Numbered from the stretch's first letter, positions 11,641-24,504 are shown. The stretch: 64,000 nt of DNA from Argentina anserina (GCF_933775445.1 NC_065877.1:31992001-32056000); one strand, 5' to 3'. The notes: a model not told the origin generated them from the letters alone. Translations and numbers: made by a program.

Positions 11641-12025
11641 TTTGTCTTTGAATGTTATCTGTCATATACTGTTGGTTTACTCATACGGGCTGAAAAACTT
11701 ACCGGGTTTGTGTTTACAATTCTGGTGCACCAATGCGATGGTGTAGGGGATAGTTCTTCAGGTGTGGATTATCAGATTCGGAGGGCGTACTCTGAAGATT
11801 TCTTTATTCTGTTTGTGGTGAGGATTGAGTGAATTTTACATTTCCATTGGTTATAATACTGAGTTATAAACTGATTATGTATTATTCAAGTCGACTGAGT
11901 TGTGCTGTGGACTCAGTTTCGATACAGTATTATTATAAGATGCTTTCAATATATTTGAGATTGTTTTAGAGTTTTCATGGCTTCGAATTCGAATTTTTAT
12001 TATTCGAAATTTCGGGGCTGTGACA

Positions 12026-12727
12026 ATGTTCTTGGTAATCTTTATAGTGACAAATATGTCAAGATTCATGAGTTTTTTATTTAATTAATGACTATAATTA
12101 ATTAATACAATTACTATATAGGCATTTCATACACACACACACACATATATATATATTTATATATATCTCGTCCGCGCGCACACATACACACAGATATATA
12201 TATATATATATATATATTTCAAGCATATTTTGTATATATCGTATTTTTTTATTACATTTAAAAAAATAAATGATATAAAAAAGAACTACAAAATTTTTTA
12301 GTAATAATTTAGAGCCGTTGGATTAATAAGGATAAAATTATATTTTCATTCAAAAATAACATTTTGTAATTATTATAATTGATGACATGTCACGTGAGAC
12401 TGTAGCGTAAAATCTGACGCTATATTATAACGCTAAAACATTTTCCGATAGAGAATAATGAAAAAGTAACTACCAACGACAAACTGACAGAATAAAGAGG
12501 CGTATCTCTGTATATGGCAAAAACAAGTGCTCAGTAATAATGTCCATGCAAACTAATAATTTGACGGATCAATAGGGTGACGTAACCCTAATCAAACCAA
12601 TTGGCAGTGATTGGATAAGAACGCCGGAAATACGCTCAACTTTCGCTACATACGACAATATTCAACCTTAATAAAAGTCTCAAATAATTTAATTATTAGG
12701 AATTCGAGATACATTATATGTGTGTCA

Positions 12728-12770
<43 letters not shown>

Positions 12771-13150
12771 TTTCTAATTATAAGATATTCGGTCAACCGT
12801 ACTGTCCAAATAAAATAATAGAATGGGATCATAGGGGGCAAATACGTACAATGAAAATCCATCCCAATACGAAACTTGCCAAAGTTTTCTTCAAATGTAT
12901 AATTTGACCTACAAATTAAAAGAACATGTAGAAGATTACTAAATTTACCACACACTTTCAAAAGAAATGATAAAATGCCCAAAGTGGTGTTCTAGAAGTG
13001 AAAGAGAAGGGGGGAACTATGGCTGTATATATTAGCAATGAAGGGTGGAGATAAAAAAACGCGTTCCCGGACGTACCACTTAGCATGCAAACCGGACCGA
13101 AATGCGTTCTCTTCCCTCTAAATAAATCCCTTCAAGCACACTCACCTTTC
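12026..13150. other. intergenic and MYB upstream region with dinucleotide repeats
   Basis: (CA)n and (TA)n tracts lie near 12130-12220, and a 36-bp pure (AT) run at 12731-12766. No gene was recognised. The last few hundred bases probably belong to the promoter of the MYB gene. A TATATATT stretch lies near 13025. Confidence 0.5.
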
Positions 13151-13703
13151 ACCCCCAAACATCAACTTTGGAACAAAAAAAAAAACACAAAGCTTCCCAT
13201 CTGTCTCTCTCTTTTTCTTTTGTTTTCTTATTTTCCTCTCTAAATCTGAAACCCTCTCTCTTTGAACACCAAAATCAAGGAAAGAAGATGGCGAAAAAAA
13301 TTAATTAGAGAGAAGAGATAGCGAATAGAGACAAGGAGCTAGCGTGGTATTTCTGTATCTCTCTCTCTAATTCTCCTCTCCTCTTTCCTGTATTTCTTCT
13401 CTCATTATACCCTGGGAGAGGAGAGAGAACTCTTCTATAAACCAGCTCTCCCCTCTCTCCCTCTTTCTGATATTTTTCTCTCTGATCTCATTTCTGGGAG
13501 CCGATCCAAACCTAAACCCACCGACGAAGATAACCTTTGAAATTATAAAACCATTTCCAAGGCAGAACTCAAAAACCAAACCCTCATTCACTCCAGAAAA
13601 CTATATATAGCAGGTTGTGGAGGGTAATTTTAGCTATCGACATATCTTTCTTTCTCTCCACCCACCTATCGATCTCTAGCCGGCTAGCTTTGTTGAGGCG
13701 AGA
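13151..13703 (+). promoter_or_regulatory. putative promoter-proximal region and CT-rich 5' leader of the MYB gene
   Basis: This pyrimidine-rich stretch has several CTCTCT tracts before the ATG at 13704. A CTATATATAG element at about 13602-13611 could be a TATA box close to the start, or part of a long leader driven from further upstream. The transcription start is not visible from sequence. Confidence 0.4.
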
Positions 13704-16034
13704 ATGATCATGAGCAATAGCGGAGATGGATCAATGGACTTGAACGAGATAGTTGCAGCATCCCAGTTAAGAGGTGGGGCTCATCAGCTTCATCAGCCTC
13801 TCCGGGGGTTGAAGAAGGGGCCGTGGACAGCAGCCGAGGATTCGATTCTGATGGAGTACGTGAAGAAACACGGCGAGGGAAACTGGAACGCTGTGCAGAA
13901 GAACTCGGGGCTGGCGAGGTGCGGCAAGAGCTGCCGGCTCAGGTGGGCTAACCATTTGAGGCCTAACCTCAAGAAAGGCTCTCTCACAGCAGAGGAGGAG
14001 CGAATCATCATCGAACTTCATGCCAAATACGGCAACAAATGGGCTCGCATGGCTTCTCAGGTATATAATACATATGACTTGCTTATTGATCTCAGATTCT
14101 CTTGTTAGATTTTTCATTTGGTTGTTTGAAGTATGTAAATATATGTCTTCTAATAAGCTTGTGAACTCTTCTTCTTCTTCTTCTTGTCTATTTTATGATG
14201 TGAATTCTTCTGGATCTTTCTATTTCATCTTGATTCGGATTGTGACCCTAGCAACTTTCATTTCCTGTTACCTTTCGCTTTCTCTTTTATTCTTCTTGGT
14301 CCTCTTGGACTATCTGTCTTAATTTTCACAATCTTTCTTCTTTTTTCATAATTGATTTGACGGAATTCATTTTTCTGATATCTTCTTCCAATTTCTTTTT
14401 TCGTTAATTTTCTTTTGGGACCAACCTTTTTAAGTTCTTATGATTCTCTCAGAACTACGCACTCCTATGTGTCTGTTTATTCTTGAGTTTGACCTTGTTT
14501 TCATGAAATCTCTGCTGTCTGATTAATTAACTAGTTTCATTGTGTCTGACTGTCTGTTACGTTCAATTTGTATCTTCAGTTACCCGGTAGGACTGACAAT
14601 GAGATAAAGAATTACTGGAACACAAGAATGAAGAGACGCCAGAGAGCCGGATTACCAATTTACCCTCACGAGCTTCAACATGAAGCCGCTGTTTCATTTC
14701 ATCAGCAGCAAGTTCATCAGCAGCAGCAGGGGCATAACTCAAACTCGTCATCTTCTTCATTTTCATCACTCCTTTCCTCCTCTCATCCTCGAAAAGCAAA
14801 TTACAGCTCTACCCTCTCGCTCTCTCTTTATGACCACATGAGTTTTGATGCCCCTCTCCATAACCACCATAACTCTCATTCCCTCAATTATTCCAACACC
14901 ACCATGACGGCCCAGTTCAACGCTAATGGCGGCTATGCTATCCCCCTATCTCCTGTTTCACTGGTTTCCCCATTTGGGTCATGTTCTTCAGCTCTGTTCA
15001 ACAAGGTCAGTGTTCCAAACCAGACCCTTCTGTCAACTCCATCTCAATACTACAACTCAGGTCATGGAACATTTGGTAACTACAATCTTAGCCTTAGCTC
15101 AATGATCATGGGGACTCCTACTTATGAGCCAATGAATTCGGAGCTCCCTTCGAACCAAACACCACCGTACTCGCCATACACCCCCACAAAACCTGCTTCT
15201 TCTGCTGACTTCAATGGCAGTGAGGGTGTAATGGAAGCTTCCGGCAACACCAATGGCTACGAGATTGAAACTTTAACCCCTCTAGGAAAGAGAGGCAGTG
15301 GTCTATTGGATGATTTGTTGGTGCAAGCTGATTCAATGTCCCGAAACAAGAGATCAAGGAGCGGAGACAGTTCGTCCGGCGAGTCAGGTAAAGACAAATA
15401 TATTGCGGAGGAAGAGAATGAGTCTGCTGACCAGGAAGAGGAAGAAGATAATGTGCAAGAGGAATCAACTTGGAAGAGCAGCGGTGAGAATAGTGCTGAA
15501 AACCTAAGGGATGGTAGCTCATCTCCATCAGTTGGTACGATACTATTTGCACATTTTAAAGCTTTAATACACATTAACCCGTTATTTTGCTTCACTCGAT
15601 CGCCTAGTCTCAGTTTGTATGAATAAAAAGCAGTAAAGATATCTGACGCCCTATTTAGGGAACAAACTCGATCAGCTACATCAAACTAATTAGTTTACTT
15701 AAAAGAGTAATAGCTGAACTTGTTTCCTTTCGATTTTGTTGTCTCAGGGATGAAACCAACTGAAGATCCTCTGGAGGACATGGACGATGACTTGTTAAGC
15801 CTTCTCAACTTCCAATCTACAGCACCAGTCTCCGAATCGTGGTACGGGGGAAGCATTTCTGACCAGGCTTCATCAGGCATGAATGGTGCAAGTGACATTA
15901 ATGTGCGTCTGGATGTTCAGCAAAACACATCGACTTATGCATCCACAGTGAACATGAGTGCAGCAGAACCTGATGATGAAATTAAGCGCATCCTTCCTCC
16001 CTGCTTCTGGAATAACATGCCTGGCATCTGCTAA
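13704..16034 (+). CDS. GAMYB-like R2R3-MYB transcription factor (MYB33/65/97/101 group)
   Basis: Three exons (13704-14060, 14580-15534, 15748-16034) join in frame to 532 residues. The splice signals are CAG/gtatat...cttcag, TTG/gtacga...ctcag. The R2 repeat (about 38-85) has Trp41, Trp61 and Trp81. R3 (about 89-138) has Trp113 and Trp132 and is split by intron 1 after Gln119, the usual place. The tail starts MKRRQRAGLPIYP, the hallmark of the gibberellin/miR159-regulated GAMYB group. Gln, Ser and Asn-rich segments and an acidic stretch (around 275-300) follow. Such proteins are nuclear activators of pollen, anther and aleurone genes. A divergent miR159 site lies in exon 2. AATAAA lies near 16484. 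The protein is full length with no break. Confidence 0.93.
15139..15159 (+). promoter_or_regulatory. putative miR159 target site in MYB exon 2
   Basis: The core GAGCTCCCTTC (15141-15151) is the invariant part of GAMYB miR159 sites, followed by GAACCAAA. Against the standard miR159 there is a mismatch opposite miRNA position 6 and a G:U pair opposite position 8, so pairing is weaker than in classic sites. The encoded peptide ELPSNQ is conserved in the family in its own right. Confidence 0.7.
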
Positions 16035-17415
16035 GATTTGAAGCTCTCTACAATCATGAGATTCAACGCTGATTTGCGTTGTCCGTTTCGGTTGAAAAAC
16101 TAAAGATAGTGAGTGTACCATATGAGGAATGATCAAGACTAGATCTTAGTGTGCACACATGGTCAGAATGCTAGAGTACCGTTCCTAGCTAGTGAGGATC
16201 AATGATCATGTGGATTTATGTTTTAAGTAGTTAATTAGGTTTCCTTAGGGCTAGCTTTTCTAGCAAAAAGAGACAAGGAAGCTTAGAGTTCTCTTCATCT
16301 AGTATTCAGTTTTCAATTATGCGGAAGTTAAACCGAAACTCGGTAATGTTTTATCTCATGCATGCATGTGTTGTGTATATATCATCGATGTAGAATGTAG
16401 CAGTTCTAGTGTCAGCCACGGAACCGGCCAGCTCCATTCTATTGAGTTAGAATTGGTTCTGCATGGGTTTCATTTCATTTGCTAAAATAAAGTTTCAAGC
16501 TTTTGGTTGCCGTTTAAATTTCTGATGCTTCGCAGAAACTAGAAATTATATCGAACTACATCTCCACTACTATAATTGGAGGCCCTCCTTTAGTGTCAAC
16601 AACTTCATCAATCTTTCAAAATTCTAAAAACCCCCTATTTGCTATAAATAAATATGTTAGAATGATATACTATGGTAAAGCAAACACAAAATTAAAATAA
16701 AAGGAGAAACATATTGGATAGTAGTTGAGAAAATTAGGAAACTTGATGATAATCAGTTTTCATCCCAATATTAATGAGTGGGAAGATTAATCGTACTAAT
16801 GCACGGGGTAGAAGGCTAATTATTTTAATTTGGATACCTCAAACTTTAACTTATCCGGCATTCTCTTATCTCCCTCGCCAATTGTCTTCGTAAAAGGTGG
16901 TTTCCCTTTCCCTGCACAATATTATTGATTATGAGGGTTCGATCATCCTAAAGTGCAGCCATCATATGCCAACAATTAAGGTCCTTATTCCACAAGGACA
17001 AATACGAAAAATTCAATTATTACAAGTAAGCAGCTTTATCACGAAACTTCGCCCAAAATATAGCACTACAAATATGCTAAATATAGAGATGATTTTGCAG
17101 CTTTAAGGAGGAAAGGTGGATCACCGTTGATCGATCAAGATACTTTGATTGGCTTTAGGATTTTTCATTTTTTGGTATGAAAATAGGGCTTCACGCATAC
17201 TAACTTTCCCCAATCGCCGGCTATTTTTCCCAATACTGCTGTATATATATATATATATATATATCAAGTAACATATATTAATTTCTCACGAGTGATCGTG
17301 CATGCACACCAACATTGTTCACGATCCATCTCCTATGCTCTTTTCTGCTTATAGTACTGAAATTCCTGAATAGAAAGAAGACACTGTAACCTTCACGCCA
17401 GATAATTAAAGATGC
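16035..17415 (+). other. MYB 3' untranslated region, then intergenic
   Basis: The first 450-480 bases are the likely 3' untranslated region, with AATAAA near 16484. Beyond that the sequence is AT-rich with no recognised gene, and a (TA)n tract lies at about 17240-17263. Confidence 0.5.
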
Positions 17416-17418
17416 TAT

Positions 17419-17563
17419 CACTACCAAAAACTTTGGCAAAGCCCACAAAACTTGTGTGGCATTTACAAAAAATGCCACAAATTTCATGTAAATGTGACAA
17501 ATTTTTGTAAGGGCCACACACGTTTTGTGGGATATGTGGCATTTGTCCAAGTTTTTTGTAGTG
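17419..17563. mobile_element. CACTA-type MITE, 145 bp
   Basis: The left end is CACTACCAAAAACTT and the right end, reverse-complemented, CACTACAAAAAACTT. The element is flanked by a 3-bp direct repeat TAT (17416-17418 and 17564-17566). CACTA termini with a 3-bp duplication define the En/Spm superfamily. The interior consists of complementary GTGGCATTTGTCC-like blocks and could fold into a hairpin. It encodes nothing. Confidence 0.85.
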
Positions 17564-17579
17564 TATTGGAAGAAAACAA

Positions 17580-17888
17580 AACTGGAAGGGAGAATATGTA
17601 GCCAACGACGGCGCATATGGTGTCAGCCGTGCTCCCCCTCCCAGTGCTCATGTCTGTGTCAGCCGGATCTCCATCGACGGTCCACGAATGCCAGAATATG
17701 CAAATTTTCCATAAACTCGAATTTTTTGGAAATTTGCAAATTATGAGTCGCCGTGGGCCGATGATGGAGCTGTGGCCGGCACAGACAGGAGTGCCGGGAG
17801 GGAAGAGCACACCGGCACCTTTCGCGCCATTGTTGCGCATTGCCTTAATCGTCGACCTAGCCCATACGTACAGTACGCTCCTAATCCA

Positions 17889-17928
<40 letters not shown>

Positions 17929-17930
17929 AT
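17580..17930 (+). repeat. dispersed repeat related to 56750-57060, with (TA)n edge
   Basis: The motif GGCACAGACAGGAGTGCCGG (from about 17779) recurs with one change near 56909. Neighbouring TTTTTGGAAATTTGCAAATT also has a counterpart near 56855. Both copies sit beside (AT)n tracts, here at 17891-17924. No coding function was recognised. Confidence 0.5.
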
Positions 17931-19194
17931 ATATATCAATTATATATTCAAATGACCACGTAATTTCTTTTGACATGCCTTGTTTTCTTGTAGAGACGTA
18001 GAGTTGATCTTTGATCAAGAAAGACTTTTAATTGGTAAATTTGTTCCAATTGAACTTGTCTTACTAATTGACTGCTAATTGCCTCTTGAAATTGATCAGG
18101 CAAACTGGCAAAGAGCCAGTAAAAGACTCAACTGATCAAGAAGCTAGCTAGCGAATATGGTAAACGGGTCCGTCTTGAACCAATCGGCAACCAAGGTTTT
18201 GAAATTGTCAATGGTATAGGCATCAGTAAACAGTTTTCCATAGCTAGACCATTTTTTGGTTCTGGTTGAGATCGTTTACCAGTCAAATCGATTTGGGGAG
18301 AAAATGTACACTACTTAATTATCGATTTATCCTTCAACTTTCGTAACTGAAAATAGATGAGGACGAAAGTTGGAACTCGTGTGATTCAGAATTCATGTAT
18401 TAATGTATATAAATCGTATCCAGTCTAATGTCCACCTGCCGTTTCCCTCAGCCTTAGGTTAGGTTTGAACTTTGAAGCGTTACATTTCCATGTTGGTTAT
18501 CGTTCTTATTCTTTCTATTGTTTTTTTTTTACAAATTACAGTATTGAAGACGATGACGATTATGATTCAGGCTAAGTCAATCTTAAAAAATGATGCAGAA
18601 ACTAGAAAGTAGATGCTCTTACATGATCATGGACAAAATCGCCCCCATTCACAGTCCACCAAATTACTTATCAGATTCTCTCAAATTTAAAATTACATGG
18701 TACATACGTTCTTTAAAAAAAACAAGAAGAAGAAGAAATAAAGTACATGATTAAGAGTATCTCCAACAATTCATCTTAAAAATCTCTATTATAGAGGATG
18801 AAACACTAAATCTTTATTGGAGGTTCTGCGTGAATATATATATATAGACACACACATTAATCGATTGCATGTTTAGCACAAATTGGCACATTGTGATACC
18901 ATGTAGTACGTTTTGTAGGGAAACATAGAGATTGCATGATCAACAGATTGTGTGGATCAATTGTCACAATTACCTGTCCATGTAGCTAGCAACCTAGAAT
19001 AGTATAGGCGCTAATTAACTCATGCAGAAGGTGAGGCAAATTATATTTTCCACACTATCTCGTTTCTAGCCATTGAATCTCTCGAGCTCAGCTTACAAAA
19101 TTTGTGCGACTTTAAATTTGTAACTTCTCTACTTTTTCATTTCATCCATCCTTCTTACAAGTAAGATCGAAAGTTGCCTTAAACTCACTGCAGG
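17931..19194. other. intergenic, no gene recognised
   Basis: AT-rich sequence. A block at about 18756-18830 (GAGTATCTCCAACAATTCATC, then ATTATAGAGG) resembles one half of the MITE family at 62876-63331. Nothing else was identified. Confidence 0.45.
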
Positions 19195-22100
19195 CTAGCT
19201 ACTTTGAACGATTTAGCCTTCCTTTAGCTGGCTCTCCATATCCTTTGCAAACTCTCCCTAAACGATTAAAGTATGAATATATCTACCATGGTACCCTTGC
19301 ATCTTCACTTGTTTCCCCATCAGATTCAGTAGATTCCTCGGTCACTCTGTCCCTCTCAGTCCAAACCTGCACCAAAAATGGACAAAGCTTATAAATTTCG
19401 CACCACCCAAATTAACATGCAAATATGACGCACGCCCCATATTTCAATTTTCAATAACATGTCTTCTTATATATCTGCATGTGCAGTTGAATACATCATA
19501 TTCATGCTTAGAGAAACATAACATAATTTGACAGTGTGTGTGTGTGTGAGAGAGATAATGTAGATGAAAACAAATGGCATTAATTTAAGGATTAATTCAA
19601 TCACCTCATACCTCATTGTACCCCGATATCATGCCAGAAAGGGGATCGGAGACCTTTGCATGCTTGTTGACATGGTTAAGAGCAGCCTCGAGCATTTTAC
19701 CCCCGGGCCCAACATGGTTCCATTTGGGAAATTCCTGTTAATTAATTCAACTTTTACATCATTTCATACATACAGTTTAAGCCATACGTACGGTAATTTA
19801 AAACAGTTAGTAGTTTTTTGGGTGCTTATTCAGGGCACTTGCCCATGTACAAATCATGTGCCGTTAGTCAAAACACCACAGTTAGTTAAAATTTTAGAAC
19901 ACCAGTTCTGCCCCAGTTCTTTGTTGAACTAACTAAACCAAATATGGAATATTTTGATTATATCGTACTGTTGACCCATTCTCCATCAACTGTACCAATC
20001 TCACAAAACTATATCCAATCAGCCACCAGTCCCAGCACTAGTTTGATACTCTTAATTTGAATAAGGGCTTTGTCTGGGAATTCCTCTCAAGGACGACATC
20101 TTTCACCAAACATAATCTGGATTATGGCCGGCTTCTTCTCGATCAATCACCACCTAAGAATCCATTATCCATTGTCAACCATACAATCTCACCCAATTAT
20201 ACCCTATTGGCCATTAACATCACCAACCCGCTCTCTTATACCCGATTTGCTCATGCTCATCGATCTTCTGGATATTACCTCATACTATTATTCCTAATTC
20301 CATTTCCAACTACAACTCCACCGTTGACTTGTTCGTGGGTATCATTCGCCAAACACAACTGGGATTTTGGGCGACATCATAGATCCAAATCATCTGAAAA
20401 AAGAAATATGAAAAACCCAGGTCGATTTGCTTCCTTTTTCTCATCAGTTCTCTATCAAGTCGAGTTTGCTCTTGCAAAATTTTTTTTAAGTTTAATTTTG
20501 TTGTAACAGAATTAGTCTCGGTGTTAGTGTCATTTGACTGCCAAATTAAATGAAGAAGTCTCTGTAACGACCCCAAAATTTCGAGTATAAAAACTCAAAA
20601 TTTGAAAATCGTTAAACACCAAACAATCTCAACGAATCGAAATCATTTAAAATGCCACAGTGGATCATCTCTGAGTTCAAAATAAAACTCAGTCAAACTG
20701 ATTATTACAATCCAAATTATAATTCAACATTATAACAAATGAAAATGTATAATCCTCACAACAACCTCACAAGATAGTCACACAAAATCCTCGCTCCAGC
20801 TGGAAATAAATAACTTCAAGCTCTCTGAGCAGTCCGTCAATTCCCGCTAATCCACATCTGCGGAGTTATCCATTACACCATCGAATTGGTGCACCGGGAT
20901 TGTAAACACAAACCCGGTAAGCTTTACAGCTCGTATGAGTAAAATGAAAATATATAACTCGCATATCAATATATACGAAAATCCAGAAATCAAACAAATA
21001 TAAATGCACTCATGAGTCAATGGACGGCCCATCTGGTCGTCCCAAAGAAATATGAAATAAAACGCTCATGAGAAATTAAGTAACCCTTCTGGTTACCCAA
21101 ATGCATTTATATTACGGGTACCAAGAACGCTGGTACACATCTGTTACCCCTCTCGTAATACACCGCCGATATTGGATAGCCACCCGCTACCCAACATCCA
21201 AAACAATCTGAGTACCCATGAGCATATAACCACCCGTTACCTCACATGCAGTACTAAGGCAGATAGACTAGAGCTCTAACTGTATCGTAACTTTCGCCCG
21301 GCCAAAGGCTAGGTTTCGACTTGCCAAACACGTACAATAATCTCACATCATATTGTACCAAACATCAGGTCCGAAGACAAATCACATTTTAACAATCTCA
21401 ATGTTAAAATCACGTACAATAATCTCACATCATATTGTACAAATCAAAATCACATGCTCGATATATCTTGTCATCAAAATGACGTCATCACAATAAATCA
21501 TAACAGTATATTATATAGCAAACTATATATATATGTATTTATTTACCATTTATACAATGCATATATATAATCCACTATATCATACACATGTCATAATTTA
21601 TAAACACGTCCGAAGACAAAACGTTTAACAAACCCCATATTAAAATCACATGCTCGTCATCGAAATGACCTATTTCAAATGAATTCATAACAGTATATAT
21701 TATAGCAAACCATATATATATGTACTTATTACCATTTATACAAAAAATATATAATCCACTATATTGTATACATGTCGTATTTCAATATTTAAAACTTGCA
21801 AAAATCTTGGAATCACCGCAAGGGTATATTCGTAAATATGTGAGATTTTACTCACCTTATCGACTCGAGCGTAATTCACAATTTCCGAAGATAATTCCTT
21901 TCCTTGATTTATCGATCACCTTGAAAATATAAGAAAAGAATTTAGAAACGTTTCGTAAACCTTTAAATGCCGAAACAGTAATAATCGGTTACTGTTCAGC
22001 AATTTTCGGTTTTACGAATTTACTATTCACTGTTAATATTCACTGTTCACGTATTTACTATTTGTGTATTGCTGTACAAATACACATCCAATACATATCT

Positions 22101-24480
22101 CTGTACGAGTACATACTGTTTACGTATTTCTGTACGTATAAATATTATTCCAAAATACATACTGTTTCAGTAAATATTAATTACTGATTTACCCTTCTGA
22201 AATTACTTTTACATTTACTGAAAGTAATTTATATTTACAATTACCGTACATAAATAAAATTTACATTTTTACCCTTCTGGAAAACATTGTTCACGCCGCC
22301 GCACGTGGCGGCGCGTAGGGTGCACGCGCCACCTCCGGCAGGCCGCGCGTGGCGCTCACGCGCCACTCACTGTGGCAGTGCGTGGGCCCCACGCGCCGAC
22401 ACTAACCAAGGCGCGTATGACGCCACCGCCGCCCAAAATCTCTTCTCCTTCCTCCCTTCGTTCTTCCCACGGCGTCACACCGTGCCTAGCCACCTCCACG
22501 TGTCCACACGCGCCGCCTAAGGCGGCGGTATCCCCAAATGTCCTCCTCCTCCGATTCTCTCCCAAACTTCATCAAATCGATCCCAAAATCATCCACACAC
22601 ATCACAACATCAAATTAAATGCATTCCTTACCCGTACGTTGCCCTAAAATGGCCGGAGAACTCAAGATGTTCGGCGGAGTCCAGATCGTGCGATCTGCGA
22701 CTTGGGCGATGCGAATCGAGCTCCGGTCGCGCCGTTGGTGGCTCTGGAAGTGAGGAGCGGCGGAGGGGGTGAGCGCCGAGGTCTGCGTTGTCGGGTACGG
22801 AGGATGCGGCGGCGAGAATCGTAGGAGGCTCGGTTGTGGCTCGCTGCTTCACGACGACGAGGCAGGGCGTCATGGGCTCGGGGTCCGACGCGGAGGTCCT
22901 TGCGTGGTCGTGTGGAGTGGCGGTGAGGACCACGTCGTTCCGTCTGTGGAGATCGCCTGAGGCGATTTGAGGGGGAAGGTGAGATCGGGGAGAGAGAGTC
23001 GCGAGGGGGAGAGGGAGGAAGGAGGGAGGCGAGGGTGAAGGGTTTCCAGAAATGGAAACCCTAATCCCAAAAGTTTTCTATTTATACTAGTTTCCAAAAT
23101 CAGAAACGAACTTCCGACGTTAATAACTTTCACCTCCGATGTCCGATTAGGACGTGTCACATGTCCTCGTACTCGTATCGACGAGCTCTACGACTTTTGT
23201 GAAGAAAGTCTTCACAAACGATCGACGGAATAAAAGTTGATATATACGTTGCGGAAACGTTACGTTTTTTTACTAAATAAACGTTCTGAAACGTTTCCGT
23301 TCGTGTTTCGAAATTTTGCAAGCAATCCAAATTTCATTTTAATGAATTTCACCACTTAACATAAATTAATCCATCCAAACATCGTTCCGAAAAATCGGGT
23401 TATTACAGTCTGATTGGGTAGTAGTTTACTTCCACCTCAAGGCATTGAATAAGTTTCCGTTTTTTCCCATGATGTTAAAAGAGTTAAATAATTAGTAATT
23501 ACCTGGTAATTAGAGCAGCATATATATGAGCATATTTTCTTCAGTGTGGTAGTTAAGGCATCGATCATGATATCCAAATTCCTCCTTGATGAATCGAACT
23601 TTACCTAGGAACGATAATTATGCGTTGATTGACTTTTATCTTAATTATAAAAGGGATAAATTTATGTTTAGAACAAGGGCCAGAAGGTATGAACATGTCG
23701 GCTTAATTAACATGTATTAATATATAGAAAATATCATCTTAACTAACATTCAGGAGGGCCGTACGTGCCATCGAAAAATCTCAATTCTCAAAGCTGGCTG
23801 TTAGGGTTTATTCTCACTACTTCTGTTTTTGGTCGCACAACCGCAGCGTTCCTTGGGAGGTCGACACTAAAGAATTCTCGATGACGTCGTTTGTGCGGCA
23901 CACTTCCTTCTCCTCTCGAGGCAAAGAAGGAGCTCGATCCAGAATAAACCTAATTGAGCGCCTTGCAAACCCCTAGGGCAGAAACGTTTTTTATATACTG
24001 ATATCTATCTAGTATTCTAGTATATGGGATGAGAAGTACATACGTACGAATTCCTAATAGTTTTAGGGTGGTACTGGTCACACACCTCATTTATTAATAA
24101 GCGTTAATAAGTATCAAGCTATAAAAATAGATGGGATTCTTCCTATACTTTCGTTAGTCCTATAGATAGTATTTCGTAATGTCAGGACCATCGAAAGCCC
24201 TTCCATGCATGTTTAAGAGAAAAGTACGCGCGTGAAACTCAATGAATATTAATTTGATGGCATATATGATTTAATGAACGAAAGAAATATATTATCAGTC
24301 TGCTCGGGATATTCAGGCAATGGAATTCCAGCATTTGGTTTTACCTTTCTTAAGATCTGGGATGATATATACCACACAGTAAACGGCAAAAGTTGTGGAA
24401 GGACAAACCAGTATCTCACCCTCGATCAACATAGTCGCGACATATCATTTCACCTAATTACTCGTCCAACCCCGGCCCAA
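19195..24480 (-). pseudogene. NADP-dependent alkenal double-bond-reductase pseudogene 2
   Basis: Remnants of a medium-chain reductase (zinc-independent, NADPH-dependent reduction of alkenal double bonds) appear in gene order on the minus strand: about 24395-24480 (EGEILVCP), 24277-24355 (RKVKPNAGIPLPEY), 23510-23612 (VRFIKEEFGYHD), 19612-19735 (KMLEAALNHVNKHAK) and 19195-19375 (QVKMQGYHG, then DMESQLKEG in another frame). Several frames are broken, and the first exon and the nucleotide-binding exon were not found. The acceptor before the last exon (GTGCAG) is intact, unlike in pseudogene 1. The gap before the KMLEAALNHV exon holds a 2845-bp LTR-like element. The copy is older or more decayed than pseudogene 1, which lies upstream in the same orientation. 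Confidence 0.8.
20563..23407 (+). mobile_element. intact LTR-like element (probable solo LTR), 2845 bp
   Basis: The element begins TGTAACGACCCCAAAATTTC and ends AAAATCGGGTTATTACA. It is flanked by GTCTC (20558-20562) and GTCTG (23408-23412), which match at 4 of 5 positions. It holds an AT-rich first half with short direct repeats and a GC-rich block at about 22290-22540 with CACGTGGC/CGCGCC motifs. No gag or pol domain is present, so a solo LTR of a large retrotransposon is the simplest reading. It is the best-preserved copy of its family here. Confidence 0.7.
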
Positions 24481-24504
24481 ATGTTGAAACGATCGACTAT
24501 ATGA

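Larger units (their letters stand above)
8508..12025 (-). mobile_element. LTR-like element, rearranged minus copy with head-to-head second copy
   Basis: Read on the minus strand, the element begins at 12025 with TGTCACAGCCCCGAAATTTC, the family start also seen at 31306 and, more diverged, at 20563. It follows the family order down to 11352. There a plus-oriented 3' half of the same family (9910-11351, ending GGGTTATTACA) interrupts it. It then resumes at about 9909 and runs to about 8508, where it is cut off against the aconitase intron. No coding domain was found. The family is called LTR-like because of its TG...CA ends, its length (about 2.8 kb in the intact copy) and a near-perfect 5-bp duplication at that copy. 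Confidence 0.65.

Noticed and set aside
20057..20506. Plus-strand frame of 149 codons
   Set aside because: No recognisable domain, no splice context, and it lies in the intron of a decayed reductase gene next to a transposon.
22287..23160. Overlapping open frames on both strands in the GC-rich block
   Set aside because: Same family, same argument: frames differ between copies and show no domain.
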